Below are positions 27,057 through 32,817 of a DNA stretch of 32,817 nt, piece after piece. The position numbers and the translations under genes were made by a program. The notes below the pieces were generated by a model. The model made no database searches. It had not been told where the DNA came from and saw nothing but the letters and a program-made list of their open reading frames with translations. Source of the stretch: Rhodovulum robiginosum (GTDB taxonomy: Bacteria; Pseudomonadota; Alphaproteobacteria; Rhodobacterales; Rhodobacteraceae); NCBI RefSeq assembly GCF_003944755.1, contig NZ_RWGU01000030.1, forward strand, positions 1 through 32,817, given 5' to 3'. The number at the start of each line of letters is the position of its first letter. Positions within the stretch are counted from its first letter, which is position 1.

Positions 27057-27560
27057 TTGACCAGGATAACGCCCGTTCTGCTGGCCGTGGCCGGCCTTGG
27101 CCTGGGCGCCGCGGCCGGCGCGATGCTGCGGCCGGCGCCCGCGGCGGACACCGCCGAGACGCCCGCAGGCGCCGATGCCCATGACGCCGTGCCGCACGGG
27201 ACATCGACCGGCGCGGCCGGCAACGGCGCGACCGGCGCATCCGATTACGTCAAGCTCAACAACCAGTTCGTCGTCCCGGTCCTGTCGGACGGCCGGGTGG
27301 CGTCGTTGGTGGTGATGGGCGTGAGCCTGGAAATGCCGCCGGGCGAGCGCGAAACCGTTTATGCGCAAGAGCCCAAGCTGCGCGACGGGTTCCTGGCCGT
27401 GCTCTTCGACCACGCCAATTCCGGCGGGTTCGATGGCGCCTTTACCGAAACCCGGCGGGTCGAGCGGCTGCGCGCGGCACTGCTGGAGGTCGCGCGGCGG
27501 GTGCTGGGCGCGCATGTCCGCGGGGTGCTGATCGTCGATATGGTCCGCCAGGACAGCTAG
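27057..27560 (+). CDS. fliL: FliL-like basal-body-associated protein
   Basis: 167 aa. The start is a TTG at 27057, with GAGGAG 7 nt upstream overlapping the flgH stop. A single N-terminal membrane segment (about 4-24) is followed by an Ala/Gly-rich linker and a FliL-type domain: YVKLNNQFVVPVL, then VMGVSLEMPPGE, and a C-terminal VLIVDMVRQDS. FliL proteins support stator function. The similarity is modest, and a second fliL paralogue may exist elsewhere. Its TAG stop shares a CTAG palindrome with the convergent coiled-coil gene. Confidence 0.75.
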   Translation: MTRITPVLLAVAGLGLGAAAGAMLRPAPAADTAETPAGADAHDAVPHGTSTGAAGNGATGASDYVKLNNQFVVPVLSDGRVASLVVMGVSLEMPPGERETVYAQEPKLRDGFLAVLFDHANSGGFDGAFTETRRVERLRAALLEVARRVLGAHVRGVLIVDMVRQDS

Positions 27561-27904
27561 CGCCTGCGCCGCGCGGCGAGCCGCGCCAGCGCCTCGGCCC
27601 GGCCCTGCGATTTCGCGGCCGCGGTGCGGGCCGCCTCTTCGCCTACCCGGGCGCGGGCCAGGTCGGCGTTCAGCACCGTCTTGCGGGCGCGGACCCAATC
27701 GTGCCAGCGGCGGGCCGCGCCGGCACGGCTGGCGGGGCTGTCGGCGCCCTCGGGCTGGGCCGGCGGGGTGTCGAGCCGGGCAATCGCGCCCTCGATCCGC
27801 ACCCGGCGGGCGCGCGCCGCGGCCAGATCGGCAAGCGCCGCCTCGCGCAGCAGGCCGGCGAGCTGCCCGAGGCGGGTCAGGCGGCGCATCTCTTCAGGGC
27901 TCAT
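27557..27904 (-). CDS. Small coiled-coil protein after flhB (FliJ-like?)
   Basis: 115 aa, highly charged, Ala/Arg-rich and almost entirely helical (LAALADLAARARRVRIEGAI-like segments), basic at the C-terminus (ARLAARRRR). It starts at the ATG at 27904, which overlaps the flhB stop by ATGA, so it is co-translated with the export gate genes. Size, helical nature and location suggest a FliJ-type export chaperone or escort, but no diagnostic motif is visible and this is inference. Confidence 0.6.
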   Translation of the reverse strand: MSPEEMRRLTRLGQLAGLLREAALADLAAARARRVRIEGAIARLDTPPAQPEGADSPASRAGAARRWHDWVRARKTVLNADLARARVGEEAARTAAAKSQGRAEALARLAARRRR

Positions 27905-28977
27905 CGGCCGCTCCGCGCCCGGACGCGCATCGCCTCTGCAAAGCGGATCGCGGCGGCCACGGCGCGGTATTGCGCGGGCGGCACCGGCGCGCCGATCTCG
28001 ACCGTTGCGAACAGCGCGCGGGCGGTGGGCGGGTCGCGCCTGATCGGCACCCCTGCCGCCGCCGCGGCCTGCCGGATCCGCGCCGCGACCTCGTCGGCGC
28101 CCTTGGCCAGGCAGACCGGCGCCGTGGCCATTTCGGGCGACCACATCAGCGCCACGGCGTAGTGCTGCGGGTTGACGATGACCACATCGGCCTTGGGCAC
28201 ATCACCCAGCATCCGGTTGGTCGCGATATCGCGCCCGCGCGCACGCCGGGTCTGTTTCAAATGCGGGTCGCCTTCGCTTTGCTTGATCTCGTCCCTGACC
28301 TCTTGGTGGGTCATCCGGTTGCGCCGCTCAAGCTCGGCCCGCTGCCAAAGGAAATCGACCCCGCCGATGGCCAGCGCGACCATCGCCGCCACCATGAGGA
28401 ACTCGACGGACAGGCGCAGCAGCACCGCGACGGCCGGCTCGGCGCCCAGCCGCATCGTCAGAAGCAGCCGGTCGAGCCGTGCCGACAGGTAAAGGCCCAG
28501 CAGCACGGCATAGATCACCAGCTTGACCGTGCTCTTGGAAAACTCGAAGAGGCCCGAGCGGCCGAATTTCTGGCCCGCCGTGGCGATGGGCGAGAGCCGC
28601 GACAGTTTGGGGCGCAGCTTTTCCGGGGCGACGACGAGGCTGCGTTGGGCCAGAACGCTCAGCAGCACCGCCGCCGCCGGGCCGGCAAACCAGGGCGCCG
28701 CCTGCTGCGCCACGCTGGCCATCAGGCCGCCCACTGGCGGGCGGGCCGCGCCGTCGAACATCAGCGCCGACAGCGTATCGGCGCGCTGCAAGACGCCGGC
28801 GCCCAGGCCGCCCAGCCCGGCCAGCGCGCCCCCGCCCGCCACCAGCCCGGTCAGCACCAGGCCTGCATAGGCGGCGGCCGTGTTCAGATCGGTCGACCGG
28901 GCGATATCGCCCTTGCGCCGCGCCTCTTCCAGCTTCTTGCCCGTGGGCGCGTGCGGTTTGTCTGCGGTCTCGCTCAT
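27901..28977 (-). CDS. flhB: Flagellar export switch protein FlhB
   Basis: 358 aa. It opens with SETADKPHAPTGKKLEEARRK-type FlhB residues (KKLEEARRKGDIARSTDL), has four membrane segments, and a cytoplasmic domain with MTHQEVRDEIKQSEGDP and DVPKADVVIVNP. The self-cleavage site reads N269-P270-Q271-H272 instead of the usual NPTH; Asn and Pro, which flank the cut, are kept. FlhB switches export from hook to filament substrates together with FliK. It overlaps fliR upstream and the coiled-coil gene downstream by ATGA. Confidence 0.95.
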   Translation of the reverse strand: MSETADKPHAPTGKKLEEARRKGDIARSTDLNTAAAYAGLVLTGLVAGGGALAGLGGLGAGVLQRADTLSALMFDGAARPPVGGLMASVAQQAAPWFAGPAAAVLLSVLAQRSLVVAPEKLRPKLSRLSPIATAGQKFGRSGLFEFSKSTVKLVIYAVLLGLYLSARLDRLLLTMRLGAEPAVAVLLRLSVEFLMVAAMVALAIGGVDFLWQRAELERRNRMTHQEVRDEIKQSEGDPHLKQTRRARGRDIATNRMLGDVPKADVVIVNPQHYAVALMWSPEMATAPVCLAKGADEVAARIRQAAAAAGVPIRRDPPTARALFATVEIGAPVPPAQYRAVAAAIRFAEAMRVRARSGR

Positions 28978-29741
28978 GGCGTGGCGGCGAACGGCGCGGC
29001 CAGGGTGTCCAGCAGCAGCGCGCGCCACACCTCCAGCAGGCCCGGCGCCGCGAGAAAGAGCAGCACGAGCCCGCCGAGCGTCAGCGCCGGGGCACCCACG
29101 AAGGCGACCATAAGCTGGGGCATCGCCCGGTTGATGACGCCCAGCGCTATATTGTAGATGACCCCGGCGATGACGAACGGCATGGCCAGCGTCACCGCGA
29201 CGGCAAAGCCGCGCGCGACCCGCCCCACACCCCAATCGGCCAGAAGGCCCGGCACCGGAAACCGCCCGGGCGGCAGCGCGTCATAGGACAGTATCATCGC
29301 CTCGGCCGCGCGCACCGGCAGGCCCGAAATCGCGGCCAGCGCCAGCCCACCCATCACGATCAGCCGTCCCATCGCCGGCTGCGGGTCAAGCGCCGCGCCG
29401 CCCAGGATCTGCGAAAGCGATGCCGATTGCGCGGCAATATCGCCCGCCGTCTGCAAGGCCAGCACCGCGATGCGCAGCGCGATACCGAGGGTCAGCCCGC
29501 AAACCGCCTCGGCCAGCATGATGCGCGGGCTCAGCGCCAGCGGGGCCAGCACCCCGGCGAGTGCGGGCGCGACGATGGCGGTGAACCCCAGCGCCAGTGC
29601 CAGGCGCACCCGCGCAGGCACGCTGCGTTCGCCTAGGCCGGGCAATAGCGCCATAACCCCGCCCACCCGCAAGAAAACCAGGGCCGCGATTGCGAACCCG
29701 GCCTCGGCCCGCGCCAGCAGATCGGCAAGGCCCACGCTCAT
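28974..29741 (-). CDS. fliR: Flagellar export gate protein FliR
   Basis: 255 aa, about six membrane segments. It has the FliR features FLRVGGVMALLPGLGERSVP near residue 22, the central LQTAGDIAAQSASLSQILGG and the C-terminal FVGAPALTLGGLVLLFLAAP. The start is the ATG at 29741, overlapping the flhA stop by ATGA. The frame is open far upstream, but that part lies inside flhA. Confidence 0.95.
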   Translation of the reverse strand: MSVGLADLLARAEAGFAIAALVFLRVGGVMALLPGLGERSVPARVRLALALGFTAIVAPALAGVLAPLALSPRIMLAEAVCGLTLGIALRIAVLALQTAGDIAAQSASLSQILGGAALDPQPAMGRLIVMGGLALAAISGLPVRAAEAMILSYDALPPGRFPVPGLLADWGVGRVARGFAVAVTLAMPFVIAGVIYNIALGVINRAMPQLMVAFVGAPALTLGGLVLLFLAAPGLLEVWRALLLDTLAAPFAATP

Positions 29742-31828
29742 GCCGGCACCACCCCGAGGATCGCCGGCCGGGCCTGGGTGCCCAGCTCTTCGTAGGACAG
29801 CACCGGCGTGCCCAGGCCTTTGGCCGTCAGAACCGTGCGCAGAAACCGCCGCCGGCGCGTTGCGGCGACCAGCACCGGCGCCGCGCCCTGCTCGGACACG
29901 CGCGCGAGCGTGTCGGCCAGCGCCGAAGCGAGGCGGTTGAACGTCTCCGGCGGCAGCGCGATATCGGGCGCGCCGGTCTCTGCGCCCACCTGGTGCGCGG
30001 CAAAGCGGTCCTCCCATTCCGGGGCAAGCTGGATCAGCGGCACGGTGCCGTCGGCGCGGCGATGTTCGGCCACCAGCTGGAACGCCATCCGGTGGCGGAC
30101 ATGTTCGCACAAGGCCTCGGGGCTGGGCACGGCCGGGCGTGCCGCCGCGATAGCCTCGAGGATCAGCGGCATGTTGCGGATCGACACGCGCTCTTCCAGC
30201 AGCAGGCGCAGCACCGCCAGCAACAGCTCGAACGGCACGCGGTCGGGCACGAGTTCTTCGATCAGCCGCCGGTTGGCCTCGCCCCGCGCGCGGTCTGACA
30301 GGCCGCCAAGCTCATCCAGCAGGCGGCGCAACGCCTTGTGGGTCATCAAGAGCGCGAGGTTCTGGCGGATCACCTCAAGCAGATGGGTCGCCAGAACCTC
30401 GGACGGGCCGACCACGGTGACACCGGCCAGTACCAGGTCTTCGCGCGCCCCGGCCGCCACCCAGCGGGCCGGAGCGCCGTAGACGGGCTCGCTCACCGCC
30501 TCGCCGGGGGGCAGGTCGGGGCCGGAGTCCGGAGCCAGCGCCAGCACACGGTCGCCGCGCAGCCTGTCGCGCGCCTGCGCCACCCCCTGGATGCGAATGA
30601 CATAGGCGCCTTCCGGCAGGGCGGCGTCGTCTGTCAGCCGGATCTCGGGCAGGATCAGCCCGTAACGCTCGGCGATATGGCGCCGCATCGAGGCGATGCG
30701 CGCCTCCAGCCCGGCCGCGGGATCCAGCACCATGCCCACCAGGTCGGGCGCGAATTCGACGTGGATGTCGTCGAGGTCGATCAGATCGCCCAGTGGCGGC
30801 GGTCCGGCCGGCGCGGCCTCGGGCGCGGCGGCCTCGGTCACGGCCCTGGCGGCGCGGTCACGCCCGCGCGCGGTGAAAAAGGCCGCCGCGCCCAGCGCCA
30901 GCGCCCCGGCGAGGAAGGGCAGGAACGGCAACCCCGGCACCAGTGCGAACAGCGCCATCAGAACCGCGACGGTGGCCAGCGCCGCCGGATGCCGCCCCAG
31001 CTGGGTGACAAGCGCCAGATCCGCCGCCCCCGTCGCCCCGCCGCGCGCCAGCAACAGGGCCGACGCGATCGAGATGATAACCGCCGGGATCTGCGTGACC
31101 AGCCCGTCGCCGACGGTCAGGATCGCATAGGTCTCCAGCGCGCGGACAATCGGCATGTCATGCTGGATCAGGCCTATGGCGAGGCCCATCACCAGGTTCA
31201 GCAACGTGATCAGCAGCCCCGCCACCGCGTCGCCCTTGACGAATTTCGACGCCCCGTCGAGCGAGCCGAAAAAGCTGGTCTCGGCCTGCTCGCGCTCGCG
31301 CCTTGCGCGGGCCTCTTCGTGGGTGATGGCGCCGGCGGCCATGTCGCTGTCGATGGCCAGTTGCTTGCCCGGCATCGCGTCCAGCGCAAACCGCGCGCCG
31401 ACCTCGGCCATGCGCCCCGCGCCCTTGGTGATGACGATGAAGTTCACGATCATCAGCACGCCGAAGACGACGAGCCCGAGGAACACGCTGCCGCCCATCA
31501 CGAACATCGCGAATCCCTCGATCACGTCGCCCGCGGCGCGCGTGCCGGTATGGCCCTGGCCGATGATAAGCTTGGTCGACGAGACGTTGAGCGACAGCCT
31601 GAGCATCAGCGATGCCAGCAGCACCGTCGGAAACGCGGAGAAATCGAGCGGCCGCTCGACGAAGAGGGTCACCGTGAAGATCAGGATCGCCAGCGCAAAG
31701 GACACCGCCAGCCCGATATCGAGCACCTGTGCCGGCATCGGCAGGATCATCATCACGATCACCGCCATCAGCGCCAGCGCCAGCAGGATGGTGGGGCGAA
31801 AAAGGTCGGCCAGGCGCAACTCGGGCAT
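29738..31828 (-). CDS. flhA: Flagellar export gate protein FlhA
   Basis: 696 aa, the usual length. The N-terminal half has about eight membrane segments and the conserved FHIPEP-family loop ITKGAGRMAEVGARFALDAM, then PGKQLAIDSDM. The C-terminal cytoplasmic domain binds export chaperones. The ribosome site GGAGG overlaps the stop of the upstream transglycosylase gene, 5 bp away. It is translationally coupled to fliR. Confidence 0.97.
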   Translation of the reverse strand: MPELRLADLFRPTILLALALMAVIVMMILPMPAQVLDIGLAVSFALAILIFTVTLFVERPLDFSAFPTVLLASLMLRLSLNVSSTKLIIGQGHTGTRAAGDVIEGFAMFVMGGSVFLGLVVFGVLMIVNFIVITKGAGRMAEVGARFALDAMPGKQLAIDSDMAAGAITHEEARARREREQAETSFFGSLDGASKFVKGDAVAGLLITLLNLVMGLAIGLIQHDMPIVRALETYAILTVGDGLVTQIPAVIISIASALLLARGGATGAADLALVTQLGRHPAALATVAVLMALFALVPGLPFLPFLAGALALGAAAFFTARGRDRAARAVTEAAAPEAAPAGPPPLGDLIDLDDIHVEFAPDLVGMVLDPAAGLEARIASMRRHIAERYGLILPEIRLTDDAALPEGAYVIRIQGVAQARDRLRGDRVLALAPDSGPDLPPGEAVSEPVYGAPARWVAAGAREDLVLAGVTVVGPSEVLATHLLEVIRQNLALLMTHKALRRLLDELGGLSDRARGEANRRLIEELVPDRVPFELLLAVLRLLLEERVSIRNMPLILEAIAAARPAVPSPEALCEHVRHRMAFQLVAEHRRADGTVPLIQLAPEWEDRFAAHQVGAETGAPDIALPPETFNRLASALADTLARVSEQGAAPVLVAATRRRRFLRTVLTAKGLGTPVLSYEELGTQARPAILGVVPA

Positions 31829-31833
31829 CGGGC

Positions 31834-32562
31834 TCAGCCTCCGGCCACGGCGCGTGTGAACAGCGGCACCGCGACGGCGCCGCCCAGCGGCACCAGCGAC
31901 CCCGGCGCGCGCGGGCCCGCGCCGCCGGTGAGCAGCGGATAGCGGTTGACCCGCGGCCCCACCGGGGCCGGCGCCGTCGTCCCGCGGGCGGTCGTCGGCG
32001 GCGGGCCGAGCCCGGCGAGCAGCCGGTCGAACCTCTTGCGGTACCGGCTGGCGAATTTCGGCGTGCGCGAATGGTAGGCGCCGGCGGCCTTGCTCCAGTC
32101 GCCGGTCTCACGGAAAAGCTCGGACAGGAAGCGCGCGGCGTAAAGCGCGCTGGCCTCGGGCTCGAACATCTGCGCGACCGAGTCGAACCCGCGGTGGTGC
32201 CATTTGTAGTTGAGCTGGAAGCAGCCCACGTCAAAGCTGCGGGCGCCGCGGCGGAAATGCCTGTCGACAAAGGCCTGCGCCGCGGCCGGGTCGTCGAACC
32301 ATTGGCCCTTGCCCTCCATGTTGACGGTCCAGGGCCATGGGCGAAGGCGGCCGCCGCGTTTGCGCCCGGTCTCGGTCAGGCTGATCGCCCTGAGCACCGG
32401 CAGGGGCACGCCGGTGGCGCGCGCGGCGGCCTGCGCGGCGCGCTCGCACATGGTCGACGGGTCGGCCGCGCCGCCCGATGCCGCCGCCGCGACCGGGCCG
32501 AGCCAGAGGACGAGAAGGGCGGCGCAAAGCCTGCCCGGGCAGATCGCGGGGGGTCGTGCCAT
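31834..32562 (-). CDS. Lytic transglycosylase, probably flagellar (SltF-like)
   Basis: 242 aa with a signal peptide (about residues 1-28) and an SLT-type domain. The catalytic glutamate is E64 in SLTETGR. The motifs SFDVGCFQLNYKWHHRGF and AYHSRTPKFASRYRKRF follow. It cuts peptidoglycan in the periplasm to let the rod pass. Location directly before flhA, and the lack of a muramidase domain in FlgJ, point to the role of SltF as described in Rhodobacter sphaeroides. AGAGAGG precedes the ATG. The C-terminal 60 residues are Pro/Gly-rich, possibly the FlgJ-interacting tail (inference). Confidence 0.88.
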   Translation of the reverse strand: MARPPAICPGRLCAALLVLWLGPVAAAASGGAADPSTMCERAAQAAARATGVPLPVLRAISLTETGRKRGGRLRPWPWTVNMEGKGQWFDDPAAAQAFVDRHFRRGARSFDVGCFQLNYKWHHRGFDSVAQMFEPEASALYAARFLSELFRETGDWSKAAGAYHSRTPKFASRYRKRFDRLLAGLGPPPTTARGTTAPAPVGPRVNRYPLLTGGAGPRAPGSLVPLGGAVAVPLFTRAVAGG

Positions 32563-32628
32563 TCTGGCGCCTCTCTGCAGGTCGGTCTCCGCGAGGATAG
32601 ACCGGCACAGGTTGACGAAAGATGAGCC

Positions 32629-32817
32629 TCAGCCGGACGGGTCCTGCGCGCCGAGGTCGGTGAGCGCGTCGCGCAGCGCCGCACTGCCCTCCAGAATGCC
32701 CTGCGCCTCGGCAAGGCTGCCGCTTTGGGCCGGCGCGGTCTGCCGATGCTCGGCAAGCCTGCGCAGGGCGGGCCGGTCGCTGCCGGCCAGCGCGGCCCAG
32801 TCGCCCGCGGCCCAGGC
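32629..32817 (-). CDS. Hypothetical protein, C-terminal part only
   Basis: An open frame runs from the right window edge leftward to a TGA at 32629-32631, giving 62 visible residues (AWAAGDWAALAGSDRPALRR ... ALRDALTDLGAQDPSG). The composition is Ala/Leu-rich and looks helical. It is judged coding because it is uninterrupted, on the strand of the sltF-flhA unit, and ends 66 bp before the transglycosylase start. No family is recognised; a flagellar or motor gene is likely from context alone. Confidence 0.5.
   Translation of the reverse strand, partial: AWAAGDWAALAGSDRPALRRLAEHRQTAPAQSGSLAEAQGILEGSAALRDALTDLGAQDPSG

Noticed and set aside
30338-31942. 534-codon + strand frame opposite flhA
   Set aside because: Low-complexity Arg/Gln/His-rich composition and no ribosome site; it is the antisense shadow of flhA.

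Overview
The window looks like a piece of the main chromosome of a marine-type or phototroph-related alphaproteobacterium of the order Rhodobacterales. Pointers are the very high GC content, the block ubiB-ubiE / mutM-enoyl-CoA hydratase-rpsT-dnaA-dnaN-recF-gyrB, the alphaproteobacterial flagellar regulators flaF and flbT directly behind a flagellin gene, a single-domain FlgJ paired with a separate flagellar lytic transglycosylase, and degenerate TTAA-N7-TTAA (CtrA-like) motifs in front of flagellar units. No rRNA, tRNA, insertion sequence, prophage, CRISPR array or defence island was seen. It reads as core genome, densely packed and almost entirely coding.

Region 1 (1-5900): the 3' part of a large acyltransferase/acyl-ACP synthetase fusion gene on the + strand faces a proline-racemase-family gene, probably a trans-3-hydroxyproline dehydratase, and gyrB, both on the minus strand. 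gyrB has its own well-formed promoter.

Region 2 (5958-11400): a leftward replication and repair block: rpsT, a strong rho-independent terminator, about 550 bp without a gene, then dnaA, dnaN, recF and a LysE-family exporter translationally coupled to recF.

Region 3 (11401-15553): enoyl-CoA hydratase and mutM (leftward) diverge from ubiE-ubiB (rightward, ubiquinone pathway). The mutM/ubiE intergenic region carries a perfect 10-bp inverted repeat.

Region 4 (15550-32817): flagellar genes in five units. (a) fliK-flgD leftward. (b) flgJ (rod-binding) and a FlgN-like chaperone rightward. (c) flagellin fliC, flaF, flbT and a DUF1217 gene rightward, with a highly structured fliC leader next to the gene of the likely leader-binding regulator FlbT. 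(d) fliI leftward, diverging from flgB-flgC-fliE-fliQ-flgF-flgG-flgA-flgH-fliL rightward. (e) Leftward: a hypothetical gene cut by the right edge, a SltF-like transglycosylase, flhA, fliR, flhB and a small coiled-coil gene, mostly joined by ATGA overlaps. Together these provide rod and L-ring parts, part of the export apparatus, the hook-length ruler, the hook cap and the filament. fliF, fliG, fliM, fliN, fliP, flgE, flgI, flgK, flgL and motAB are not in the window.

I found no clearly new multi-gene system. The most interesting items are regulatory: the flagellin leader, the set of CtrA-like boxes including one upstream of dnaA, and the ubiE/mutM inverted repeat. Two residue-level oddities also stand out: NPQH instead of NPTH in FlhB, and Ser/Thr instead of Cys/Cys in the proline-racemase-like enzyme.
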